From the NCBI RefSeq assembly GCF_001649575.2, contig NC_051445.1, positions 3,786,129 through 3,850,128 on the forward strand: a DNA stretch of 64,000 bases. The letters run 5' to 3'. Of the stretch, positions 37,001 through 52,000 are shown piece after piece; position 1 is the stretch's first letter; each line of letters opens with the position of its first letter. A program made the translations under genes and the position numbers. This DNA is from Kryptolebias marmoratus. Its lineage: Eukaryota > Chordata > Actinopteri > Cyprinodontiformes > Rivulidae. A model generated the notes under the pieces. The model was not told the origin of the DNA and did not search any database. It saw only the letters and a list, made by a program, of their open reading frames with translations.

Positions 37001-40000
37001 TGTACAAGAAAAACACATGGAGTTTTATTAAAAACACTTTACAGCACAGGACAAAAAACAATTTGGAAATTGGTGCAAGAAACAACTGAACATCCCAAAA
37101 TAGCAGCAACAGTATCGATGCAGAGGGTAAAGAATCCCAAAGATTTACAAATCTTAATGTAACAATTTTTACAGCTACAAGATTAATAAGACGTTAATCT
37201 TGGGTTTCACTCTGTCCTCATTAAAAGGCACTCATTGCAAAGCCATGAAGACTGAACGAAAAAAATAAACTACAACAAACAAACAAAAAGAAAAATAAAG
37301 AAATTAAGAAATGTTGTAGGCCAAAGCTGCACCGTGCATTGGTTAATCTACAGAAACAGCCTAAATTAATGAAAGTAGGTCAACAATGATGACGTCCAAG
37401 GAAGAGCTGTACTGGAATGAGATGTCTGACAATAAACAGAAATTTTTGAAAAACCATGTGTTTGAATGCTGACCTCTGTCTTTGTGGTGCTCCACCATCC
37501 TGCTTAATTGCCAATATTTATACTTGACAGTAATCTTACTCATTCTTTCTCTTCCCCTTCATGTTTAGCAGCAGATTCATGCTTATATTTCCCACCTAAA
37601 CACCTTCTCCGAGAATTTACACTCGTCCCATTCTGCCATATTGGTTTACCTACAAAAACTACGACTAGCCTAATGTTGGTCAATCTTGTGTCAACCTTAT
37701 TTGTGGTTTTTGGTGGATTCAGCTGAGTGCTTCATTAACACCGAGCATGGACCCACATTACAGAATTGCCTATCAGTGTATCTGGACAATGACTGAAGTA
37801 AATCCTTTCAAACGGCACCATCTGATATAATTTAGGATAACCTTTTGAGTTCATATTTTGCATTCAGCGCCTTTAGATTAGCCATGGTTTCAGACCGCTC
37901 ATATGAAGTCTACATCCTTCATTTTGTTTATTTTTAGATCAGTACATGATCAATGTCAGAGTAATATTTTGTTGGCTGTTCAGCCACTTTGACCTATAAA
38001 TCATTCAGGCACAAAGAATCTCCAAAACTCCAAGAATGAATGAACCAATGTTGTGTTGACACATAACAGACAAATTAGTGAAGAACCACTTTTAAACCGG
38101 CTCTTTTGGCACTTTTTACTCTTTTAGACAGACCTAAAATATTTTTTTTTTTTATCACCAACAAGGTGATTCCCAAACAGCGGTTGGCAGATAAATAGAT
38201 GATTAACTAAAATATAATGATGAATCTCTCAAGTCCTGTGCCATGTTTGTGCTGGATTTCTTTCTATTTCTCAAAGACAGTTTACAGATATTGTTCATCT
38301 GCTGTAGATAGTTTTATTTTTTTAATGCTAGACACTTATTTTGTCCTCTATGTGTTCCCTTCCTCATTTTGTTAGCAGACAGTACACAAAATGCTGTCAT
38401 GGTCAGGAACCGGGCAAAAAAAAAAAGAATGTAACCCTGAAGATTTCTAAGGAAAAAACTAAGACATGGAGAAAAATAAAACATGTAGAACTTATTGATT
38501 AAAACCACTTGAAAAGGTTACAATAAAGTCTGTCTGACTGGAAGCAAATATAAGTGTGGTTTAAAACTCTTCTATAGTACTGTAAAGGCATAATTTTGCA
38601 CCATAAGGGTCATAATAGTAAAGCAATTAGACTTGTTTAAATGACACCACAGCCTGCAAACTGAGTTGTAGTAGAAGAACATGTTTCTTTTCCATTTAAA
38701 ACCCTCTCTGGTGTTGCTGGACAGGGAATGCAGCTGAAACAAGTGATAATTTGTTTTGTTTTGTTTAATTTGGAAAAAAAGGATCTCTTTGCCTCCCTTT
38801 AAGCATGCAACTTTTAGCTACTTGTCTTGTAGTGAGTCCAGTTGTACTTTTACTTCATCACAGTGATCCTCACACCAATATTCAAGTTTTAATAGTATTG
38901 CTCCACCGTGGCAAAACAAACCAGTTGGAATTTTTTCCTCTTAGTGTGTTGGTTTTCCTGTTAGTTCACTATTTGCATTCAGGCTGAAAAGAAAAGTGTT
39001 GCACTCAGCGGCGCAGTATTGATTTCATTCAGCAGATCAGAGAAAATACATTCCTGGATGGCTGGCCCTTGTTTTAATGAATGCAGTATTATACAGCGAG
39101 CCAAACTGATGCATTCTTGTAAGGTGAATATTTGCAAAATATTAACATCAATATGATTTACAAACAAGGTCAGATACAGGCTTAAAATAACCTGAGAGTG
39201 TCAACATGAAGAGTGTGACAAAAGCTAAAACACTCAAATGGCAAAACTAGAAAAGTTTGCCTTCTGGAAATTATTTCAGCAAGATTATAATTCCAATATT
39301 TGTGTAAATATGGAGAATCAATCAATGTGATGATTGACTTTTCAAAGCATATTCAAAGTGCTAAGAACTCCATTTATGAACTGACATCGTGACTTGGACA
39401 GAATTTATTCTGAAGCTGCAAACTGATGTCTGTCTGTCGCAGCATATGATAACCAAAGTAAACATGGCCTTATCTTTAAAGATGTTTCCACCTCCACCAC
39501 AGAGCTGAGCTGCTTTCCCTTTCCAGGATCTGTTTCCATTTTCTTGCCTGGGATTTGGCATTATGCTCTGGTGACACAGACTTTGTCAAATGCATTATGG
39601 AAGACTAGACTAAATGCTCAGAAATGGCATAAAGCAGAGCTGTTCATCCGCACAATCTTTCAAAGTGAGAGAAAAAATAAAAAGACAAAAAAAAAAAAAA
39701 TTGGATGTGAATTCGTTCTGCTCTTTCTCCTTTATCGTTTGGAACCGGTACAAATCAGTCATTAAAATTTATGCCACCTCCAGATGAGAAAGGATTCCAG
39801 ACAAAAAAAAAAAAAAAAAAAAAAAAAAGACTGATGGTCCATGAAAAGAGCGAGTACCAGGAGGTAGATGACTTTGAGATGCTTCATATCAAACTGTGGG
39901 CCGACTCTTTCTGATGCTGGCTGATTCACATCAGTTCATATTTTCCCGTCTCCATTCTTTTATCATTCTTCATGATCCTCTTTCCTGTTCTCTTTTTAAC

Positions 40001-43000
40001 CAGCTATTCCTCACATTCTTCAGCGATATATAAAGTGCAAAAGATATCCCTTAATGCAGATTTAAACTACGGTCGTATTTCAGTGACACTTTCAGCAGCA
40101 GCCAATGGACTTTTTTTGTTACATTTTCAAATCTGAATGAAAAACAGATGTTTTAATAAAGTTACACATTTTTCTTCTTTATTTAACTTTTGTTGGCTTA
40201 CTCTTTTTTATGTTTAAATGTATTTACTTTGGTTAACTCCTTAGTTTACCCCAGTTTTCCCTTCTTGCTGTTTTCGTTCTGCCTTTACTTTCTGGCAGGA
40301 GGCTGACACTGTAGCTGAGTTTGGACAGTATTTTGTTTGGCTGGTCTCTCTCAGGTTCTGGTTCACTGGTTTTCAGTGCGGTTTTGTCCTGAACGCTAAA
40401 CGCAGCTCATAAATCAACCCTCAGCGAGTAACTTGGTGCACCTTGCCAGCATGAAGCCACATTGGCACTTCCTCTTCCCCATCATGAGCACATCTTGCTG
40501 TACTTGTGAGGAGCAAGTCTTCACTTGAACCAGAAACCCAACTTTAAATGCTAACTGTCACCCTAAGTCCTAATTATATTCCTGAAACTCTAAACAAAAC
40601 AAGAAAAGTAGAATTTTTTTAAACTTCTTTGTATGCCTCATTACACACATGCACACTCACTACTACCTACCACAAATAGTTTCTATTTCCCATTCAAGTT
40701 CATTTTATAAAATTACTTCTCAAAATGATTCAGGTTAGTTAATCATCCTCTTTGAGCTTGCCAGGCTCTCTGGAAAAGATCTTAAAATCTTTGCATTGAA
40801 CATTTGGTAAGATCGGCCAATATTTAGATCATTTAATAAAACTAATGTGTGAGATTTTAAATAAAATGTAAGGTATCACATTGAAAATGAGTAACTGGAA
40901 CAGTAAAATTAAACCAAAACTCTTCCTCTGTTCTCCAAAAATAAAGTATTTTGGCTCTATTTAAACAAAACAGTGTCCTTAAAGGGGCAACAGCAAAATA
41001 AACTGGATGTTTTGGCACACAGAGCCATCTGGGACATTCTCCTATTAAAGTTATCTCCAAACAATCATGTCAGCAAAGTATTTTTTTCTTGCACCACACC
41101 AATAAAGGAAGCAGCCACGATGTTCTCCAGTGTTGATACAGAACATCGGAGGTAGAAACTATAGGTAGCATCAGAAATTTCAATCATGATGGAGCCTCCA
41201 GAACGATTTGTGACATTCACAGGGGTTCTGAATTTCCTCACTTCAGTCGGAGAAGCTCACAGTCTTGTTCCTAAAATTTTGAAAATGTTAAAAAAAAAAT
41301 CTGGGAGACAAATGATCATAAATGTAGGAGTGGCTGCCAAGGTGCGTACAAAGCCGGCAGAGTTGGCTACAACGTAGGCGGAGGTGGGCAATGAAATAAT
41401 GTGCACAGTCTAGAATACAGTTTTGCAAGCCGTGCACATGAAAACAGGCTAGGATTTTAAAAACTTGGCTGCTAAACGCGCCTGCACAGCCCACTGGTAA
41501 CACTCAGATTTCAGTGAGACTGCAACTGAAAATCTGCAATATCGAGTCAAGTTTGAGTTGCCAACAAATCTCCAGCAGTAAATTTCCAACTTAAGGAAGT
41601 AATTTCCAGTTTACATGGAAGGAAAAGAGAATCGGTTGCTTTTCTGGTAACATCAATGTTGAAAGAGCCACAGGACGTTTTTGTGTTTGGCAAGAAATCA
41701 AAACACACAAGACTGTTTTTCCAAAATATACTGCATTAGTTTATTATCACATATCTGGGGGAATCTGACAGCCACAAAGCAAGTAAAAGCCAAACCGAAA
41801 TATATTAATTTAGGAAAAAGACCCAATAGATTAGACCTTTTTGAATATATGAATATCAAGAGTGTAGAAACATGCATTAAAAAAATCCATTAGCCTATGT
41901 TCGTACCAGGGCAGGGAAGGTAATATGTCTGGGTGGCCAAGCAGAAGATTTGTAATAACTCCAGGTCTGCACATTTTCAGCCTCTGAATAAATCTATTGG
42001 CAGCTGGTCGACACGTTTCCTGTCCAACTCTGAGTGTGACAACGGTCCATGCAGCATGATGTCAGTCCAAACCCCGCACACAACAGTTTACAAACACTCC
42101 ACATACAAGTAAAAAAAACACCTGGTGAAGTGATTTAGCAGCAGGATGTTGTCAACCACACAGGGATGCACAGTTCTTGATGATCAGGACAAGAAAATGG
42201 CACCTTTAACTGCCCGATTCCTCCACTCTTTAGTGCATCCATCTGTCTGTCCAGCCACACATTCGTCTTCCTTCCATATTTTGTTATTTTGCAGTACAAC
42301 TGCTGAGTGATTGAAACATGCAGCAGGCCTCCACTTCTGCTTTTATGGCAAGATTTAAGAACGTAAAAGCCAAGGAAATAGATAAAAAACAGTGTGGCAA
42401 AAAAAATTATAGCACTTTTGTTTCTATAACTATGAGAAGTGGTATGGAGAAGAAGTCCACAATGCTACCTTGTGTCCATGACTAATAAACTAAAAATAAC
42501 TCCTTTTCTTGTGTTGAGGGGAAAACTGGATGTCTGCTCTCTTCATTAACATTAGAAACTCTTTCTGCTCCATTATTGAGTGGTGCTAACAAAACACAGA
42601 TCAAGCACAAGAAGCACAAACTCTGACCATTATTTGGTAACTAAACATCCCCTCAAAAAATAGCTTAAGAAAAAAAAAGACTTCCTCTATATACTACAAT
42701 GACTAAATATAAATGCAGCATTTTTTAAGCTGATTAGGCCCCAATATTAAGTCCTAAATCTGTTATAATTCAAATTAATCTCTAAGAAGCATTTTGAACA
42801 ACAGCAGTGTCGGTATTCCTGTTTCTCAGCCTATGCCATCAAATAAAACCATTTCAACAGTTAGTTTTTGCTTTTACTTAAACTTGTTTTCATTTTCCTA
42901 ATGTTTATCAGCATTTTCTGTCTGAAAATGATATAAACATGTTGTGGTATTATTGGCAGAAACAGCACACAAAGCTATCTGCAAATGTCATGACTGGTCA

Positions 43001-46000
43001 TTTTAAATTCTCCACTTCGTCGTGCTAATCTAACATCAGTGCTAACACATCCCTTTTTGCCCTTCATGTCCTTCAACTGTCACACCCGTTCTGAGGCTTT
43101 GAAGCTTGTTTACAAGTGTATCTTCAAAAAAATGACTTCCCTCCATGTAGCAGGAACAGAATGTAATGCGATTTTCCATCTTCTGACCCGTGTGCTGCTC
43201 CCCCACCCCGCATCTTTACTCCAACAGCCACATTACAAAGACTTTACACAAGGCTATCCCTTGTGAATAAACAAGATTTATACAAAAGCGCCGGCAAAAT
43301 AACTCTGTAGAAAGTGATGATCAAATATTCATCATGCTGATAGCCCCCACTCGTCTCATTCTAGATTAGATATTGATTATTGAGAGCACGTCCTCTGACC
43401 AGATACAGACATCTGTGCTGCTGAACAACTTACCAGAGAAACAAAAGGAGGTGTGAAAATTATTGCTTCTCCTTTTGCTTGGCTGCACATTATTGACCAA
43501 GTTACAAAACTGCCCTTTGATAGTTCAAGTTACAAAACTCATAATGTCTTTATGCAGCTCTACCCACCTATTTGCTTTCAGATGAACCAAACACCTCAGA
43601 GACTGATTTCACCACTTATTAACACTTGGTCCAGAAAGAATTAACAGCTGAAACATCCTGCCGGAGTGTTTCATTAGGAAGCAAATCTGCAGGCTTTTGA
43701 TCCCTGGTAGTTCATTATTAAAGACAATAAATCATGTCGGGGAGAAAATTACTGCTGCAACATTAAGGGACTGAAACTTTCAAGTGTTGCATATTAAAAC
43801 AGGTGTTTCTTCATAAAATATTACAAAATTTAGAACGCAGCTGAGGAGTGCCATCAGAAAACTCTTGATAAAGTAGAATTAGCTTTGGTTAACGGGTAAA
43901 TGTGTACTAGTCCCCAGTTTGACGCTCTTTATTACAACAAACTTGTCTGAGTTTATTAGCACTATTTTATAATAATATATAAACTGGGAATGGGCAGTGA
44001 TTTTTGAATACTCCAAGTTAAAATGGGTGAATATGATGAATTAATGCCTCCATCACAACTGTTTATTTTTATTTTAATGTTTGTTTAAAACATCAGCACC
44101 TGGTAGTGGCCTGTGCTTTTCCAGTTTGAGTCCTTTCTTTTGACNAAAAAAAAAAAACACAAAACAACTCAGAGCATCTCTGGGTCTTTCTGTTTTTGTA
44201 GTTTATTTTGAAAGGATTAAAAAAACGGAAACTATGGTCGAGGGTGAGCTCTGCTTGACTGGCATTCTCCTCCATGCTGATCCATTGGACCAGTGAAATT
44301 TAAGGTAAGAAATATATATTTTAAAATACAGAATAATTCATGACAAATTCAAAATGTTTTTGCTTTAAATGCCCATCCTGATATAAACATACACAATTTG
44401 CCAAAAGAACAACAAAAATCCAGTCAGATGTAATAATCTCTGACTTGTATTGTGATCACATTGCTGCAGATGAGCTCATCAAATTAGTCATCCCTGAGTT
44501 TATATCTTTGATTCTACCTTCTCTTTGGCGTTTTCTACACCTTCAAATTAAAGCATGTGATGGAGTCTTGCTGTCAGTGTTTGAGACACCCCACAGACAA
44601 ATTTTACTGAAATAAATGATCAGAAACTGCCACTGTTTTAAATATGTATGCAAAAATAAGCAACGACAACATTGAAGAATATTGCAGTACAGCCAAAAGC
44701 TGCATATAAGAGCAGTTTATTAAAATATGTATGAAATTTAAAAAATTTAAGAGAAAATTATTGTTGTTTTCTTATATTTTTCAAAAGCTTTTTTCTTATA
44801 GACTAAAAACCTGAGTCACAAAGTCCCATGATAATTCACTATATCAGACCTCTGTGCAGCATATTAGGATAAGTAACTTTGACAGGCTTCGACATGCACT
44901 TAAAAGTAATGCAGCCATGACACGGCTCAGCTCAGAAAGATTTCAAAGCCAATCATCACCTGATGATTGCAAAGCCTCCCTAGTTACAAGTGTAAAATAG
45001 CTATTAGCACTATATATGTGTGTGTGTGTGTGTGTGTCTTACTTGAATCCAGGTGAGATTGTCACACAGCTGCCTGACTTGAGCCAAATGCAGTAAGGGT
45101 CCCGTGAAGACAAACAGCTCCTGCATAACAGGCAACATATGGTTTGTTAGTGGCAGGAAGAAATGAGGAGAACATCGAGTGTGAAGATCACCAAGTGCAC
45201 TGGATGCTCGCTGAGTAATGAGACACTTCACTGCCACAAAACTAACCCAACAACTCCTATCACTTTCCCCAATTCTGGCTTAACAATGGCAAAAAAAACC
45301 AGGATCAATGTACAACCTGGTATACAAAGTTTGTTAAAAATGATACCTTCATTTCAGCATCCTTAATTGGTGCTTTATTTTTAGTAAGAACATTTGTTTC
45401 CTTTTAAAGTCTGCTGATATGCAGGGATATGTGATATTTAATTACAGCACATTTAATCTTTTATAGCTTGATGAATACACATTTAGCATAACGCACAGTT
45501 TCAGCAATGCATCTATGAATAGCATATGTAATTAGTCACATTTAATAACGCTCAGAGACATTTCCAAACATTACAGCATTCTCCATAACTGAGATAAATG
45601 CAGATAAGCAATGAAAGAGACAGAAACTGAATCATTTTCTCATTATATTTTATGAGATTTCAGACTCCGAGCTTGTTTACATTTGTTAGAGAAATTTAAT
45701 AGATGAAAAAAAAAAATAACGTGTCATTATCTTCTGCATTTTTTGCAGATTTTAAACCTTTTCTGTTTGGACCATATACAACACAAGCATAACCAAAAAG
45801 TTCAACCTGTGTAAGAAAACGTTTAAATTGCACTTTGGAAACATTCATAAAAAAAAAAAAAGGATGAACACTATCAGAAATATTCACAACTTCAATCTCA
45901 TTTTTATGAGTACAGCACCTAATATTGGCGAATGACATTTCAGGACTTAACTGGTAAAGGTTAAGGGATGACACTGTTCATACTATAAAATATTATTTCA

Positions 46001-49000
46001 AAATATATAAAAAAACATATTAAAAATGTGTTTTTTGCCTTTTACTCCACAACTAAGGCACAAATTCACCACCAACCAACACATTCATCCATTTTCTTTA
46101 CCCGCTCGAATCTGAGCAAGGACATAATCTCCAGCTGCAAAGACGCCTGCTGAGTGGAGCAGCAAAGTGTTGATCTTTGCCGTATCTTTTTCAGATCATG
46201 AATCAGTGATATCATGCCATTTAAGAGTGCAAGATATCCACAAGTTCATAAAAAGTAAGAATATAAGTCCTTGTATGCTGCTCTTATATGGGAGCTGAAA
46301 CGTGTTTTTGAGCTGATCAAACATCGAGGCTAATACTGGAATAAATATGGCTTAAAAGTGAAAGTTTTGTCAGTGTCTACTTCTGGTTTTAGATTTCTTT
46401 TTAGCCACAGTTTGTTTAATAAGAAAAAGTGAGAACCACCGAGGATCAAACCCATTACACCAACCAATCATATGTCCAGAATCCAACCAGGAAAGACTTT
46501 TCCATTCCTGATTTTGTTCCCCCATTTTATACCATATTCAGTTCCCCATGCCAGCAGTTATTGGGCAAAAGGTGGGATAAATGCTGGACAGTTCACCAGT
46601 CCATCCATACAGACACACTCACACCAACAACCAGTTTTTAACTGCCAATTAACCTAATCGGAGGAAACTGGAGTGCCCAGAACAAACCTATGTATGCCCA
46701 GGGAGAACTAGAAAAAGTACCTTGGAAAAAAAGCCCCAGGTGGGAGTTGAATCCTGGACCTTCTTTACTGGAAGGCAACAGTGAAAACCCGCTGTTCTAC
46801 TGTTCAGCCCCGACCAACACATAAAGCACACATATACAAGTAACCACACCCAGCCATGGTTTATAGTTCATTTACTGAGAGGGTTCTAACCCTAATATTA
46901 CATCTTGATGCACCTCTCAGTTAAACATCAAAAGAAAGTGAATCAGGTTGTCAACCAGGTCAGAAAGATGAAACCAACCCTCACTCCAACACTGATACAA
47001 TCAATCTATGTCTAGGAACGCAGCTCAGATCTATAACGACTCCTCCCACTCTCTTCACTCATCTTTTCATTTGCTGCCATCTGGCAGAAGACTTCCATTA
47101 GCACGTAAAAAAAAACTGTTATAAGGAATCCTTTATTCCTTCTGCTGTTACCATCTTGAACAAAGAAAATTGAAATAATCATTTTTCATCAAGCCTACCA
47201 AGAAATGCAGCTTTTTTTACAATGTAGGAATTTATGGATGTTGGCGTGCATATGCATATGTTTGGTGATAAATATGTGCTGCGTATGTGTAGATATAAAT
47301 GTAAGCCATGCATGAATTTTCATATTGTTGTTTTTTATTGCTATGCATTTTATTGTCATTTTATATAATTTATTTAACTTTAGACTTGAATTTACATTTT
47401 ATGTAAATTAAATTGAGAACAAAATCATTACTCTATTCAATATAAAATATTTGTTTAGAAGGGATCGTTTGTCTTTACATGTTTTAGCAAATTTTTTTGC
47501 TTGTTGGCTTTTAAAGACACACACAATGCATCCATTTTGTTTGCATTAGAGCCCCTTTAAACCAGAAAAACTGAAGGTCATTCAGTTTATCATCAGCTGC
47601 ACGGAGAGTAGTCACACTGACCAGCCATGAATGACCTTATTTTGAGAGCGCCGCGAACGCTTTACCAGCAGGTCTCATGACAGCACATAGTTCAATCACC
47701 TGATCCTACTTACTGTGCTGCATGTCAGCTTACTGATTCAGGGAATAACATGATGAGTAGACCTGTTTACTTCCTCCCCTTAAAGCCATCAGCATTAACC
47801 AAAATCAATAGCCATTAGTCACATTCCCTACAGTAAAAGTCCCTGCAGAATCCCAAAATTCAATGCTTTTCTTCCACTCTGGGATCCAGACATCGTTACT
47901 GTTGATTAAACTCTTCCTCTGATCTGCTGAAAAAGCCTATTTTTCTGTCTGGTTCAAGTCAGTGCATTTTAATTCTTCACTCTCAAATGAGTTACATCAA
48001 CCTTGCGGCCTTCCTCCTACTGCTGTGCAACTCTAAAACAATACTGAGTGTCAGTAAATGTGAGCAATGCTTTTTACAGCTGCGGAGGTTATTGTTTGCA
48101 ATACCGAGGTATTCACCCAGCAGCAACAACATAATGAGCATGAAGTACACAGTGACAAAAGAACGGCAGCAAACAATGACGCTTTTGTGCTTCCTTCTGT
48201 GTCAAACCAAAACCTTCAAGGCAGTCAAGTTTAAATAAGTTTTAATGAGGATCCTGTAACCTGTTTCTAAAGTCTGAAATGATTTATAAGTATTTGAACT
48301 GAATGTGCATCTTCATCGTCAGTCTGGTGAGAAATCCCACTGAGAACATATCAGTGCATCGCCACAGAGCAGAAGTAAATCTAAAAAGAACACTTTTAAT
48401 CCCCTGCTGCACCTGCAGCTCACAACTAAACTAAATATATAGTAAATTAGGGTTGTAAAATACGGGGCATAGCATTTTTTTATTTCAGATAATTTGCAAC
48501 GTAACAAAAAAAAACAAAAAAAAAAACAAAGTGACTGACACATGTTACTTCGAAAACAACAATATTTCTAGATTAGTGAAAATAAATTTGGAAGGAATAG
48601 TTTATGCACAAAAAATAAAATAAAACAAACAAAATGTAGATTTTTTTTATATACAGTGATATACAACAAATGTCAAAGCAACAAGCTTGGACAAAAAATG
48701 TCAGGTGTGCCTCTGGTTTAAGAACTTCCTTAATAAGGACTACGGATTTTTATTTAACCAGGTGAATTATATCAAATAATGACATATCACACAAACTGTT
48801 TATTAAATATTCTAGAATACAAAATATGTAAAATACAAAATGAGAGTAGCATTACTTGAAAGAATAAATATCACTCACCAACTAGCATGGCAGAGTTAAA
48901 AAAAAAAAGTCATGTGAAAACGAAAATGATATTTGTCATTTTATTTGATAAACAACCAACATTAGACCTCTGATTTGATTCTCTTATTGGCTGGATTCAA

Positions 49001-52000
49001 TTCTTCTATCTGAAAAAAATGAAAATGATTTAATGTCAAGCCAACCAGTCACCATGACCTAATCTCCATCTGGACCTAGAGGCTCTACAACACCACCGTA
49101 TGCCTTTGTGGAAAAATCAAACAAATATGACTCACATTTTTGGTCAAATAAATGTAAACATGTTACTTTATGTAGTAAGAATTTACAAAAAGATTGTCAT
49201 ATTTTAAGTAAGAGAAAGATTTATAAAAATACAAACACTAGTTTCAGTGGAGCTCATGAACTTGGACTGATTCATCACCGTCTCGACATTATCATTGTTG
49301 CAGTGAGAATCATTGGTAAACAAACAGGTTTTTCTTAATTACATGAATTTCAAAAGCATAATTCTGTGTTTGTACTGCAAAACTAACTGTTCTACAAAGT
49401 GACACTTGTTTATTTCACGTTCTGTATTTTGCTTGCACTTGCTAAAACTATCCTGACACCTTGTAATGAACAGAAAGTCTAACATTCTAATGTCAGAGTT
49501 AAAAAGAAAAACAACAACTGTTTTCTTTGAATTTCACAGTTCACAGATTGAGGAACTCTGGTTACAGAAAAGCTAAAATGACTGGCTCTTCTGTGTGCGA
49601 CTGCCAGTATGTGGCAACGCATACCCAAGTGTTTCTTTAAATAAATTATTCATGCACTAGCCATAAGGTATATATGCAGATTTCTCTCTATTCTGCCTCT
49701 CTTCGCTCCATCAGAGGCATCCATTTTCAGTGATTTGACAGAAAAAAACCCCGACAGCCCTGAAGCAGCGTGGCTGAAGTGGCCAGCTGTAGGTTCAGTT
49801 AAAAATGTTCGGTGAAGTCATTTGTTGTTTGAAGTTGTCGTCTGTGTAGTTTTTGTCCAACATGGATTTGTGTTTGTCCCTTGCTGCTCTTTAAAACTGA
49901 AGGCTTGGCTCTGTCATAGTATGATGATTACAGAGGAGTGTCTTTCTGCAGCCACAGACTGGAAGGAACATCCATTAACTGCTGAGGGTCTCTAAGGCTG
50001 AGCTTCAGAACTTCCAGCTGCTATGTTGCCAAAAAAATGAAACATTCTGGAAACTGTTTTAGCTAATATAATTATACTGGTTGCACACAATCCCAGACAG
50101 TTACTGAAATCTAAAGTGCATAAAATACTGATAACTATAATTTAACAATCTACTAACTGTTGCCCACCACCAAAGGCAAAAGGTCATTAATGTTTTTGCC
50201 CATATCTGCATGTGTTTGTGTGGCTGTGAGCAAAGTATCTTATAACCCACCTGATGGGTTTTAGTGAAGCTTTCGGGAAGTAATCGATGGATGTACATTC
50301 ACAACTGATTATCAAGATGGCCGCCATAGATAATCGACATTAGCAAACTCATAAATGATTCTCAGTTAATTTTACATTTATTGAGCTAAAATCTGGTGTG
50401 ACTGTAGCTGAGATTCATTCACAACACATAGTACAAGTGCCAACTCCGTCAAGAATATGCATAAAGTTATTAAGGTTTGACTAAAATGGCTACAACTCTG
50501 TCATTTTTTAGCACAAGATGATCTTAGTTTAAAAATCTGGCATGAAAGATGGAGGGAAATATGCATTTCTTCAATGAATACTAGGCCTGTAATTAGATTG
50601 CAGCTTTCTATGACCAAGTTAAAGTTTTCATTATTTTAGGTTAAAGGCATCTGAGTAAAGATTGTGAGAGAATTTTATCATCAACCAAAGGGAATCTGAA
50701 CCTAGATCACCTAGACTCTATACCATCACCACCATGTTGTGAAAAAGACACAATATGCAGGTACCAATATAAAGGCAAGTTCAATCAGCTCATAAAGAAG
50801 GAAGTAACCACTGAAGCTGAAAATCCTTGAATCTAAGACTTTTAGAGTTTAGGGCCTCCTCTGCTCTTTTATTGTATTTTTATTTATTAAAATTCCAATT
50901 TTCTACACTTCCCTGCTGCTGTTCAAAATAGAGTATCTTCTGAAACCTAATATTGGCGGCAGGGCCTCGGGTGGGAAAGAAAAAGAGGAAGGGGGGAAAA
51001 AAAAGATTATATGGGCTACAGTGAGGGGGAGAAAGAAAAAAAACAAGTCAAGAGTGGAAGAAAATGGAGGCAGAAAGAGAAGGAGATGGAAGTAAATCTG
51101 ATCTGGAGGGAGATGGATTCATTGGTGTGTTAAAGGAGGATACGGGAGGGGTTGAAATTTGACCTCCTAGCCAGTGCTGATGCAGCTTAAGAGGCCCCTA
51201 ATCTAAGGATGAGGTGTGCTGTAGCTCTAGTCTCTAAAAAAGATCTGGGGATGTAGCCAGCCTGGAAGCTCAAGTAAAACCAGCCCGATCCCGTCCACCC
51301 CCTTCCTTACTCCTGCTTTTCCTCTCTCCTCCAGCTTCAGAAAATAATAAATAAATAAAATAAATGACAGGGGCCACCACTGCTGGCTGCCAGCCAATCA
51401 GCTGGATCCAATTTATGACTAAACAATGTTGAGAGCTTCTCCAGGCCTTTGCAATGAGGGGTTAGCATGCTATGGGGGGATTTGCAGTCCCAGAGAGCCT
51501 TGAGAAGTCATTCCACCGGCTTGATGGGGGAGAGGAAAAGGGGGTGGGGGTTGTATGGGGCCAGCATTCCTCACAGCCCTAAAAATAGATCATGGAGCTG
51601 GAGAGCACATTAGCAGGGGCAAAATGTTGTTTGCCAAAAAAAGGCTGTGGACTTAAAAAGAAAGAAAGAAAAACATCAACACTTGGAGGTTCTGTTGTGT
51701 CCTGATTTTACACCCGTTCAAGACAAGTTTGTTTTTGCACAATTTAAACCAGTTGAAGAGAACAGTACCCTATGACATCTGTTTCTGCGGTTAACTATTT
51801 TTATCTATATTGGCAATTTTTGCATACAGTGTTTTGTACAAGTGCATGACTATATTCAAAGAGCTACACATTGTGTGACAACTTTGCTTAAAACCTTGTA
51901 AAGAATTGGTCAATCCTGTTTGTCTATTAGCAAAATGTCTCATCAACAAATGAAGAAATTTTAAAGAAACTGTTAGAAAGTAATTGTTTTGAATGTACAA

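Larger units (their letters stand above)
35580..45042 (-). other. sema6c: sema6c intron after the PSI exon (9.5 kb)
   Basis: AT-rich. Holds R2 copy 2, a 26-base A tract (39803-39828), an unknown base at 44145 beside a poly-A run, and the CA repeat at its 5' splice site. No further exon is supported. Confidence 0.8.

Noticed and set aside
44145..44157. Ambiguous base next to poly-A
   Set aside because: A base-call ambiguity at a homopolymer, not a biological feature.
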